From positions 1 through 35,049 of IMG/VR virus record IMGVR_UViG_3300021364_000081: a stretch of 35,049 nt of DNA; one strand, given 5' to 3'. Under the pieces are notes generated by a model. The model had not been told where the DNA came from. It saw nothing but the letters and a program-made list of their open reading frames with translations, and made no database searches. The DNA is from a virus. The position numbers and the translations under genes are program-made. This document shows, piece after piece, positions 25,801 through 34,281 of the stretch; the stretch's first letter is position 1, and each line of letters starts with the position of its first letter.

Positions 25801-28800
25801 GTTTTTGTAGTACAGCATTTAGAGATAAGAACAAGTTCTCCTCTTCTTCTAATAGTACGTTTGTACCATCTTCCCAGTAGAGATCAAATTCTTTGGTTTC
25901 ACCATCAATAAAGTCAGGAAGTGTTTTGATAACTGCTTCGCGATTGATAACGTCGTCAATGTTATCATATAGTGAATTGATACCAGAGATGACATCCTCA
26001 CACTCTTGTAGAGGAATGTTTGGATCAAGAATGATATTGTAATTAGAATATGTAAGAGATCCTGTGTATGCACCAGATCTGTTAGGATTGATTGAAGTCT
26101 TAGGCACAGCACCCTTTCCATTAAGTAGAATGTCCTCAACAATTCCATAGAAATTATTCAGTGATGCTTCTACTTCAGCACATACAGGAGTTACGTTATC
26201 TATGAGAACATCAGGATCTGTGATTGGTCCTTGATTTCTCATAGCAGCAATCATTTGGTTCTTAGCATACTCAAATGTTGCTAAGGTTTCTGTCAATTCG
26301 TTGTTGACAAAATCTAACTTTTCAGATTGTGGGTACTTAGCACTTTGATAGTAGAACCTTCCAAAATCAACGACTTGCTCGTTACCACCTAACTGAAGAT
26401 GGTAAACGATGGCATCAACAAAATATCCAACATCACGCTTGCACTTAGTCTGAATATCATAAGTTCCACCAGGAGCAAAACCAGAAATAGTAAAGATTGC
26501 AAATGGTGTTAGTGCAAAATCACCTTCTTCAACAATATTGACAGCAATACATCTTCCTTCATCATCAAACTCTGCCTTTGCTGTTGGTGTAAACTGGTAA
26601 GAACCAGTAAGCCATGAGAGATTAACAACTGCTGTTTCTGGATCATGACCATAACCTGGGTTCGAGACAGTAAAAGTAGTTTTCTTTTTAACACGGCAGT
26701 TTGCGTCTAAGTCAGATACTGCATTACCACCAATACCACGAATGTAACCAATTGGAACTCCAATATTAAATTCACCAGTTTCAGTGATCCAAATATTACC
26801 AATTCTCTTACCAAGAACAATCTCTGCTTCAGCGTTACCAGCAATAGTAATTTCTTTATTGGAGTAGTTCTCTTGTTCTACATATGTCGTCTGCTCATTA
26901 ACAGTAAGTTCACGATATCTTTGACCGATGATATAACCAGTAATAGTAATACTAGTAACAGCATCACCAGTGACAACAGCAGTAGCAGTAAGACCAGACA
27001 TGTCACCACCAAGTGTGACAGTTGGTGGATTGGCAGGATCATAACCACTACCACCATTGGTGATATTGATCTGTTTGATGTAACCATTCAGTTCTAGATC
27101 AGCACTAAGTTCCCAACCAGTACCAGTCTGATTAGTTGGACTTACTACAGTGTTAGCAGCAGGGAAGACATATAATGTAGGAGCAGTTTCATAACCGTCA
27201 TTCTTGTCTTCACATAAGTATGCTGAGCTCTGATTGTTTGTAACAACTTCACCTTTTACAATTTGTACCGTACCAACATCTAGATAACGTGATACATTTA
27301 ATGTTCCTTGTGCCTGAACTCTTGTACTGGTGGGATCTTCCCAATTTAAAGAAGGATAAGCAGTCTTTGCCCAATCAACAGAAGATTGTTTAATCCATTC
27401 TTTGTTTGAATGAATTAAAGTAGAAGCATCATAGTATGTGCCGTTGTTAAGACCACTCAAGGAGAATGTTACTTGGTCGCTACCAGAGAAGGAAGTTGGA
27501 GTTGTAACAGTAACACCAGGAGGTAGTTCATAAGTATCACCAACAGGAACCTGACCAGTATTTGTAGGAACAGATCCTGTAGTTGCTGTGCCACTTAGAG
27601 AAGTGATACCAACAGGAGCACCGCCGCCACCACCAGAGTTAGCAAGTGCAGCATGACTTACTGTTATTTGAGTAGCATTGTCAATAGAAATAATCTTTGT
27701 GTCTTTAGGGAATGCTCTACCAGAACTGACATACATTCCAACAGCAACATTATCTGTAGAAGAAATCGATACAATTCTGGAACCTTGTAGATAAGATGCA
27801 GCAGTATCTGTGTAATCCCAATTTCTAGTTGCAAGTTTTGCTAGTCTTACAGCGTATGCAAAAATAGCAGAACTCTCAGTTCTGTAATTTTGAATGTATA
27901 GATACTGATCGTCTTCATCAAAGAGAGAAACATAATCAACAGTTTTGACATTACCACCAAATCTAACATCATGATCTAGTGCTTTCAGAATTGCTCTGAT
28001 GTTTTCTTGGTAATCATCAGTTTTTGTACTCCAATCTAAACCAGGGTAAGTTAGTTTTGCCCACCCAATTGTTTCCTCAATAATAAAGTCAATATTTCTT
28101 TCAATTTGATTTGCAGCGTCGATGTATCTGCCATTACGCTGGAAAATATTTCTTAACTTTTTAAAGTGTTTGTTATTATACTGATTATCCTTAAATGCAA
28201 TGTACTTCGCATAGAAAGTGACACCCTTATATTCAGACAAATCTGTTTGTGCTTCACCAGTCTGCTTAGCAGAAGGACCTAATGGTGCTTCACTAAATGT
28301 AATTTGTGTTCCACTAATAGTATAAGAAGATCCTGGTTCTTGTAAAACACCATCCAAAGTAACAATCAAATTATTTGCACTATATGGAGTAAATGCTTGA
28401 CCTAGTTCATCCAACAATGTGAATGTTTTTCTTCCAACTGTTTCAGCTCCACCTGTGTAAGAAGCACCAGTTGCATCTACACCATTTACACCATCGAATG
28501 GTTCTTGTAGTTTTACTTCAAAAGCACGTAGTTCGTTGAAGTTAAACTCAGAAGATGCTGCAGCACCAACACCTCTACGAATTCTCTGGTTCTCAATCTT
28601 CTGGACAGTTTGAGTAAGAGTTTGTTTAGTGCTCTCAATCGTAATCTTATTCTTGTTTGGATCCCATAGTTGAATGACGGAGAAGTGAGATGCCTTTGGC
28701 ATTTCTTCTGGCATTTCGGTAGAAGCAGTTCCCTCTACATCAACTTGACCAAATAGTTGGAAACCAGCAGGGTGTGTGGTAGACTTGATAAGTTCACGCC

Positions 28801-31800
28801 ACTGATTGATTGGTGTCTTAGACTTAACAACGTAAGAATAATCTTGATAGAAATAACTATCGACAATCTTCTGGTTTGATACACCCAATCTACCACGATC
28901 AGTTCTAAAGAAACCTAGGTTGTCATAGAAACTTGTAATCTGCTCTTCAAATGTAGTAACAAATACAGATTTGAGTGTAGCAGTAACTGGTGTGACATCA
29001 GTCTGGAAAGACATGTTCTGTCTGAAGATGCCAGTGATGTTTTCAACCTTGAGTAGGTTAGAACCTTTTCTCCACTCAACAACTCTTGCTCTTGCTACTT
29101 CAACATTATCAATAATCTGTTTGATGGTCTCACCCTTTCTAAATTGTCCAGTAGCATTCGTGACAACAAAGATAGAATTGGATTGGAAGGTAGAACCAAC
29201 AGTTTTGTCTAGGTGGAATGCGCCACCATTGTTAGAAACAGTGATACTCTTTGGCAAACCAATGGTCTGACTTTCTGCATATGCAGCAACATTACTTTCT
29301 ACAATCTCAATGTCAGGTGCAAAGGTGTAACCTCTACCAGGAGTTTTGACTGTGATGGAGAAGATTTGTCCTTGTCTTACAATGATGTCAAATGTTGCTC
29401 CAGCACCATCACCATTAGTAATTACAACTTTTGGATTTGAGTAGTTGGAACCTTTATTTGTAATATTAACACCAGTAATAGTTTTAGATGCGGTATCATA
29501 CAATACAGTAGCAGCACCTTTATAATCAGGTGTAGGATCTACACCTACAACAATAGGAACTTTCTTATAATTCAGTCCAAGGTTTGTGACCGCAAATCCA
29601 TTGATCTCACCAATAGAGAACTCACCAGTAGTAGTATAAGAAATGGATCCAGAACCATCCCAAAGAGGCACACTAGGTACATCGTAGACAAAACGATTAG
29701 ATGTGACATAGTTTACATTCTTAACTCCTTGTAGTGGATCAGTGATAACTTTTAGATATGCATCATCAGACTTAACAATATTCTTTCTATCATAATAGTA
29801 GAAGTTTGTGAAATCTGTTCCTACTTTTGTTTGATAATTGTTAGTAGCAAGTCTAGAACCAAATCCAAACTTAACATCTGTAAATGCGCCAGCATTACCA
29901 GGAAGTATGGTGCTAGCAGTCTTTTCTACAGTCTCAAGGTTAAAGTTCTTACTAGGTGACAAATCAAAGTAAGTCCCAGTCATAGAAGAGTGAGACGTGT
30001 CAAACTTATACTTGTAAAACTCCTGAATATCAATGTTTGGATTAGGAGTGAAAGTAGTATTATCTTCAGAGAATTCAAATTTGAATTCTAGAGGACCAGC
30101 AGAGTTTACACTAACAAGTCTTGCTGGAGTGCTGCTATCAAAGAAACTAGAAGTTTGAGCAACTTCGTTTGCTGTTAGTACAGTTGTAGTATATGGGTAT
30201 GTGATAATAATTTTCTGAGTGTCTCTGTCATATGACTGAACACGTCCAGAGTTAGCACCAGAGAAAATCTGGAAGTTAGAATTGAAATTGTATTTTGCTT
30301 TGTATAATTGTACTGGTTGATTATCGTAATGATCTTTATCAACAGTATTTTCTCTAGCTCTAACTACAGTCAAAGATCCAGATGCAACAGCAGTGACTTC
30401 CATGATTTCATCACCAACTGTAATCAAGTCACCATTTGCATAACCAATAGTGCTATCAACAAAGAGGGTAGTCTCTCCTGCTGCTAGACCTACATGGTCA
30501 ATGTACAGTGTAAGACGTTGTGTGCTAGTAGAAGCACCAGATCTCTCTAAAGTTTCATCAGCAATTCCTAGATAGTCTGCCTTAGCATATCCAGAACCTT
30601 TTGCTTGGATCGTAACACTAGTAACTCGACCAGAACTAGCAACTACAATGTTTGCAGTAGCGCCTGTACCAGATCCACCAGTCAATGCAACGTTATTATA
30701 TGTTCCTGCTGTATAGTCAGCACCAGCATTTAATAGTTGGAACCTACCAATACCAGTATCCTTAACCTCTGTGTTAACAATAGGTGCAATCAGAGTTGCT
30801 GTTTGATACAGTCTTTTTCTTAGATAATAAGTCTTAAGTTTATTTGTATCGTCTGGAGTAATTGAAATATCAACCTTATCACCAATACCAAGACCATGTG
30901 GTGCATCAGTCTCAACCAATGCTACACTTTGATTAACATCAAATGGTTCTAGATTATCACTCAAAGAGGTAAGTGTGACAATTCTAGATCCAACAGTGTT
31001 GAATAGATTACTAGAACGAATAAAGTAATCATCGTTTACTACCCAAGTTCCACTAGTAACCTTGATCTTGACTACGTTTTGCTTAGAGGTTCCTTCTAGA
31101 ACTTCACCAGTAGCAACAGGATCGCTTTGACCATCTGTAAGACTGAGGATTGCACCTTCAGTATAAGAACTGTTCTGATCTAGAAGAATAGTAAATGTTT
31201 TGATGTCAGCAGAGAACGTTCCTGTTGTATCGAATGTACCATTTACATTCTTGAGAACAATAACGTTATCACTAGCGACAGTACCAACGATTTCACCAAA
31301 AGCACCAGAAGATGGTTGTCTTAGTGTATCATCAGCAAATAGATATGCAGTTTGAATTGTAGTCAACTTGACTACTTTTCTTTCTTTTGATTCTAGGTAA
31401 GTTACACCTTTTCCTTTAACACTAGAAACTAGTGCTTCAACTTCAGAACCTTCTGTTCCTTCATTGTCAAAATATACTTTAGAGTTAACAGAGAAGTTCG
31501 CAGAAGAACTTTCAATAGCAACACTGTCAACTGTACCTGGCGATACATCAGAAATTTGACCGATGAAACCCTCGCCGTTTCTTGGCATTCCTGCCGTAAA
31601 GAACCTTCTCGCTTTCTTTGGTATTTCTAACTGACTGATATTAGAGTTGTAGTTACTGTCAACAGGTAGAGAATAGAAGTTAGCACCTAGAAGGTATGGG
31701 AATTGCGGTACTTGATTGCTATCAATAGTAATGAAATAAGCATAAGTTCCTTGCGGAAATTCTGGGGTAACACAAAATCTTCCATTGTTTTCGTCTAGAG

Positions 31801-34276
31801 AACCACTTTTGTGCGTGTACTCGTAGTCGTCAATGAATGTGCCTAATGGATACTTGTTAATAGCAGGACCGTTTGAACGAGATCCTTTAATGGCATAACT
31901 AGAAGACATTCTTCTAATTGCAGAAGTAGCATCTAGTGGATTGAGATAACCAAACGGACCATAGATTGGATTGCCATCATAAGCAAAACCAATGATTGGA
32001 GAGTGAGTTTTAGTTGCTGGTTCTGTTCCAGCAGAATTGAGGTTGTCGTTTAGAGCAACACGCAATGCTTTTGGGTTTCCAAGATAACCATAACCATACT
32101 CTAGGACAGGGTTATAGTTTTGGAAGATGTAACCATTTTCTGTATCTAATTGTGCTTCATTCTTTTTGTATCTGTTAAAGTTCCATTCCTTAAGTTCAGG
32201 AATACCTGTTGCACCTTCACCAACAGGAATGATATCAACAATTACAGTATCTTGATTATAGAAGTTGCCTTCATCAATTTTTTCAAATCCAGTGATCTCA
32301 CCATCACCACTTACAACAGCATTGTAAGTAGCAAATCTACCACGACCAGCATTATCTCTAATTCTTACAACAGGTGGTGAAGAATAATATTCACCAGGAT
32401 TGTCAATCTGTAAACTAGTAACTTTACCACCAGTTACAATAGCACGCACTTCTGCTCTTCTACCAGATGTAATTGTAATCTCTGGAGTGATTGGGTAGAT
32501 GTCATTAGTATCAACGATGATGCTTTCTACAACCTGACCAGCAAGAACTGCTCTTGCTTTGTTAGGAACTTGATCAACCAATACAAAAGGTGGTTTTGCA
32601 TAACCTCTACCTTGAGTATTGACACTAATTCTTTCTAGAACACCAAATCTGATGCTCTCTGTATCTCTGTAACTGTAAGTACGAACACCATTCAGTAGAA
32701 TACCAGTATCTGCTTTTGGTGTTTTGTATCTTTCGGTTGTAGTTGTTGCTTGCTTTCTAATAATACGAAGAATATCTTGATCTAGAAGTTCTTCAGTAAT
32801 ATTACTAGTACCATCTAGGATCTTGTGTGATGGATAACTAGACGATGTGATATAATAGTATTGATCATCCTCGTGAATAGAGGTAACATCTGTTGGGATA
32901 CCTCTGAGACCCGTTGCTATGACTGGGTTTGTAGGGGCGCTAACGTTTCTGCCCTGACTGAGCAACCAGCGAGTTTCATTAGTTCCTACTTTTACAATTC
33001 TAGGATCTGCAGTTTCAAATCCAGGTTTTGATACTTGGATCTTGTCGCCAACGTTAGAATATGGTTTACTGTCTGCAGTATCTAGGTTGTATACAACACC
33101 TAGGGTCAATAGACTGACTCCAGTACCACTTACAGTTACTGGTTTGTATACGTTTGTTCCTCTTGGGTGTGAAATAGCAGTAGACGCCTGTCTATCTCTG
33201 ATAATAAACTGAGTTGCACTCCTCTTAATAAAGGTAATGGTCTCTGTTCCAATCAGAATAGAACCTTCAGCATCCCAACCAATAGCAGAGAAGACATCAA
33301 CTCTATCTCCAGTGCTAGCAGTGCCAGGTAAATCTTTGGTTAGTTCAGTCTTAGTAGAGATGAAGAATTCACCATTGACTGTTTCTGGTGCTAGGACAAT
33401 ATTCCATACTGGTTCACCATCTCTAGTGCCATCAGAATATACGTTGTCTACTACAGCAGAAGCATAACCATACTCTGCAGTTGCTTGCTGTACAATCTGT
33501 TTACCGATTAACGCTTTTGGATCTCCAGATACAACAGAGCACTTAAGTGCATATACATTGATCCAGTCTGCATTAGAAGACTTGTATGTGTAATCTTTTG
33601 GTTTGTATACTTCAGGTTTGTTGTTGACATCCTGTGCAACAATCGTGTTGAAGATAAACTTGATAGAACTATTAGTTCCTTTTGCCTTATAGAACTTTTG
33701 GATGTTCTTGATAAGGGTTCTCTTATCGATCTCACCCTTGAGATACTTCTCAGGGAATGATCCGAGGTATTGTGCCTCAAAATTCTTGACTAACGCATAG
33801 AGGAATAAGTTACTTACGTTATGTACTACAGCACCACTAGAATGGGTTGCTGCCTCTGTGCTTTCAAATTTGGATGCTTCGTATAGATCACCTAGGGAAG
33901 TGTTGCCGCTGACGCCCCTAGAGCAGTCTCTGAACTCAGTATTAGTCCTGGTAGCATAGAAGATGATCTCGTCATCAATTCTGATGTAACCATTTTTCTT
34001 TGGGAATGACTGTGCATCCTCTACAGTAATAGTTGTTGCATCAATAGCAACGTCTGCTGTTAACTTATCATTCTGCTTGAGAAGATTTTTCTCGTAGTAA
34101 TCAATGTCAGCATACTTTTGAATGTTATTAATAACATCCAATGTGCCACCTTGCACTTCCTGTGCTTCGTAATACTTCTGTACAAACTTACTGAAGAGTT
34201 CGTATTCAGATGTAATAAAAGCAGGAAGCTGCGATTCGATCAGAGTGGAAATTCTCTTAGTCTTTACAGCAGGCAT
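22829..34276 (-). CDS. Giant gp7-position baseplate wedge protein with YHYH domain, 3815 residues
   Basis: The N-terminus (MPAVKTKRISTLIESQLPAF, then FSKFVQKYYEAQE and NIQKFYKAKGTNSSIKFIFN) is a conserved start I recall from large cyanomyovirus baseplate proteins. A first DDEI module lies near 78-125 (RIDDEIIFYATR); others lie near 1265-1300, 3430-3475 and 3745-3810. A YHYH-family domain is at about 740-870 (H758, then GFAYDGNPIYGPFGY, NNGRFC, TPEFPQGTYAYF). GxGY beta repeats recur. Helical modules start at D2053 and D2283; the second is split by about 300 residues and resumes at C2612. A Gly-rich linker lies near 2215. A Q/S/T-rich region (LQSTSTVAVGQVQLQSTST) is near 3540. The stop of gp6 is 5 nt upstream, so they are co-transcribed. 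T4 gp7 is 1032 residues and initiates the wedge; equivalence here rests on position between gp6 and gp8. Confidence 0.85.
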   Translation of the reverse strand: MPAVKTKRISTLIESQLPAFITSEYELFSKFVQKYYEAQEVQGGTLDVINNIQKYADIDYYEKNLLKQNDKLTADVAIDATTITVEDAQSFPKKNGYIRIDDEIIFYATRTNTEFRDCSRGVSGNTSLGDLYEASKFESTEAATHSSGAVVHNVSNLFLYALVKNFEAQYLGSFPEKYLKGEIDKRTLIKNIQKFYKAKGTNSSIKFIFNTIVAQDVNNKPEVYKPKDYTYKSSNADWINVYALKCSVVSGDPKALIGKQIVQQATAEYGYASAVVDNVYSDGTRDGEPVWNIVLAPETVNGEFFISTKTELTKDLPGTASTGDRVDVFSAIGWDAEGSILIGTETITFIKRSATQFIIRDRQASTAISHPRGTNVYKPVTVSGTGVSLLTLGVVYNLDTADSKPYSNVGDKIQVSKPGFETADPRIVKVGTNETRWLLSQGRNVSAPTNPVIATGLRGIPTDVTSIHEDDQYYYITSSSYPSHKILDGTSNITEELLDQDILRIIRKQATTTTERYKTPKADTGILLNGVRTYSYRDTESIRFGVLERISVNTQGRGYAKPPFVLVDQVPNKARAVLAGQVVESIIVDTNDIYPITPEITITSGRRAEVRAIVTGGKVTSLQIDNPGEYYSSPPVVRIRDNAGRGRFATYNAVVSGDGEITGFEKIDEGNFYNQDTVIVDIIPVGEGATGIPELKEWNFNRYKKNEAQLDTENGYIFQNYNPVLEYGYGYLGNPKALRVALNDNLNSAGTEPATKTHSPIIGFAYDGNPIYGPFGYLNPLDATSAIRRMSSSYAIKGSRSNGPAINKYPLGTFIDDYEYTHKSGSLDENNGRFCVTPEFPQGTYAYFITIDSNQVPQFPYLLGANFYSLPVDSNYNSNISQLEIPKKARRFFTAGMPRNGEGFIGQISDVSPGTVDSVAIESSSANFSVNSKVYFDNEGTEGSEVEALVSSVKGKGVTYLESKERKVVKLTTIQTAYLFADDTLRQPSSGAFGEIVGTVASDNVIVLKNVNGTFDTTGTFSADIKTFTILLDQNSSYTEGAILSLTDGQSDPVATGEVLEGTSKQNVVKIKVTSGTWVVNDDYFIRSSNLFNTVGSRIVTLTSLSDNLEPFDVNQSVALVETDAPHGLGIGDKVDISITPDDTNKLKTYYLRKRLYQTATLIAPIVNTEVKDTGIGRFQLLNAGADYTAGTYNNVALTGGSGTGATANIVVASSGRVTSVTIQAKGSGYAKADYLGIADETLERSGASTSTQRLTLYIDHVGLAAGETTLFVDSTIGYANGDLITVGDEIMEVTAVASGSLTVVRARENTVDKDHYDNQPVQLYKAKYNFNSNFQIFSGANSGRVQSYDRDTQKIIITYPYTTTVLTANEVAQTSSFFDSSTPARLVSVNSAGPLEFKFEFSEDNTTFTPNPNIDIQEFYKYKFDTSHSSMTGTYFDLSPSKNFNLETVEKTASTILPGNAGAFTDVKFGFGSRLATNNYQTKVGTDFTNFYYYDRKNIVKSDDAYLKVITDPLQGVKNVNYVTSNRFVYDVPSVPLWDGSGSISYTTTGEFSIGEINGFAVTNLGLNYKKVPIVVGVDPTPDYKGAATVLYDTASKTITGVNITNKGSNYSNPKVVITNGDGAGATFDIIVRQGQIFSITVKTPGRGYTFAPDIEIVESNVAAYAESQTIGLPKSITVSNNGGAFHLDKTVGSTFQSNSIFVVTNATGQFRKGETIKQIIDNVEVARARVVEWRKGSNLLKVENITGIFRQNMSFQTDVTPVTATLKSVFVTTFEEQITSFYDNLGFFRTDRGRLGVSNQKIVDSYFYQDYSYVVKSKTPINQWRELIKSTTHPAGFQLFGQVDVEGTASTEMPEEMPKASHFSVIQLWDPNKNKITIESTKQTLTQTVQKIENQRIRRGVGAAASSEFNFNELRAFEVKLQEPFDGVNGVDATGASYTGGAETVGRKTFTLLDELGQAFTPYSANNLIVTLDGVLQEPGSSYTISGTQITFSEAPLGPSAKQTGEAQTDLSEYKGVTFYAKYIAFKDNQYNNKHFKKLRNIFQRNGRYIDAANQIERNIDFIIEETIGWAKLTYPGLDWSTKTDDYQENIRAILKALDHDVRFGGNVKTVDYVSLFDEDDQYLYIQNYRTESSAIFAYAVRLAKLATRNWDYTDTAASYLQGSRIVSISSTDNVAVGMYVSSGRAFPKDTKIISIDNATQITVSHAALANSGGGGGAPVGITSLSGTATTGSVPTNTGQVPVGDTYELPPGVTVTTPTSFSGSDQVTFSLSGLNNGTYYDASTLIHSNKEWIKQSSVDWAKTAYPSLNWEDPTSTRVQAQGTLNVSRYLDVGTVQIVKGEVVTNNQSSAYLCEDKNDGYETAPTLYVFPAANTVVSPTNQTGTGWELSADLELNGYIKQINITNGGSGYDPANPPTVTLGGDMSGLTATAVVTGDAVTSITITGYIIGQRYRELTVNEQTTYVEQENYSNKEITIAGNAEAEIVLGKRIGNIWITETGEFNIGVPIGYIRGIGGNAVSDLDANCRVKKKTTFTVSNPGYGHDPETAVVNLSWLTGSYQFTPTAKAEFDDEGRCIAVNIVEEGDFALTPFAIFTISGFAPGGTYDIQTKCKRDVGYFVDAIVYHLQLGGNEQVVDFGRFYYQSAKYPQSEKLDFVNNELTETLATFEYAKNQMIAAMRNQGPITDPDVLIDNVTPVCAEVEASLNNFYGIVEDILLNGKGAVPKTSINPNRSGAYTGSLTYSNYNIILDPNIPLQECEDVISGINSLYDNIDDVINREAVIKTLPDFIDGETKEFDLYWEDGTNVLLEEEENLFLSLNAVLQKPKYTEDYPLFDAYFIDKEVIPNRIKFDVPPIWDQDFSAKSIGEPTAVEKLVGLGVGNYKRLTIDYALVNDQRGGPFLILDVLDNSVQNIEAPENLYVFLDGVLQQEGEGNSYTVSGPNIFFKNPIKKEMKIDMRYLFGRDVGSILSIYDYAPDAYFSRATFTITGLSSSVWDAYSSYTWMGDKVGSSINVYQQRANGTYNVLGEISNVYWNGSDAVWNLKSQNPVIEAGLDLKFVVAERPDRIYTISTSDYTSVTISNFDRDDLGRKLLTDDNASWFGTFIGKSYRNPFVYLANKDKVRLEGEDKFREIKQLPEKATSREGRDGKQTSHEMFGSVQIENYVGITRGEGLSVIAEIENGVVTNLVWNQRSYDPITQPTAYQYYTPPVLKFVPLNGDGGGARANVLVQKGQVISVDLIDGGSGYTKAPQVIVARRYDILTERDIGVSIVKAGVNPVVPYGQINVVVDVDVQNVAGLNNITGIAAISMNSPVDAETDDIISHVYPEAEQVGDDLAQVGFEKFTKQAPVVKTVEVTKDHLQFVNVFATSVDTIKSTSVVQFVNKYVTTFENIIPNDALSNVEYYTTGAYLQVDLDPTENVIYIADTSKFKSSGYLLIGDETVFYYRKIGDRFLQVQRGQEGTTAQAWVAGTFLRQLPDPITSVSAAVAQVESESKLVAVSAASGTVGTGQDRQRQLQYVAPVVTLQSTSTVAVGQVQLQSTSTITEVIVDTQKVYDVDEANITQSSLQHNATAIVATVQSMTSEFVTERVELTVTKAGSEFFFDLPPGGAVDGYEETAFFTDPVSTRLNGLVDLVDNQGLYSVVQRGGSEIEIVNAIFGAFAAFVGVYAKTNAGFTISHRDGIFDSGTAGVSGLTIADFDFYFPSISIRDFVERGDSSFALDGTKFILMPPSIQNPVTITTSGIDINGELDVNSTNYFPTTGHILVKVNNGIYAGTTSVFVYTGKNATTFTGVTKVRGDGFPSTGDEVIPFTID
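26230..28120 (-). repeat. Two copies of the helical module in the gp7-position protein, the second split
   Basis: Copy 1 starts at D2053 (DAANQIERNIDFIIEETIGW) and runs through YPGLDW to ILKALDHDVRFGGN ending at N2109. Copy 2 starts at D2283 (DASTLIHSNKEWIKQSSVDW) and reaches YPSLNW (W2312). About 300 residues of GxGY-type beta sequence follow before KCKRDVGYFVDAIVYHLQLG at C2612. It ends with FEYAKNQMIAAMRN. Confidence 0.75.
31690..32060 (-). other. YHYH-family domain within the gp7-position protein
   Basis: About residues 740-862 contain GFAYDGNPIYGPFGY, LDENNGRFC, TPEFPQGTYAYFITID and FPYLLG, the landmarks of YHYH domains. The eponymous YHYH is YAYF here. The family is usually a stand-alone or secreted bacterial domain of unknown function and also occurs in marine phage structural proteins. 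Confidence 0.7.
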
Positions 34277-34281
34277 TTACT

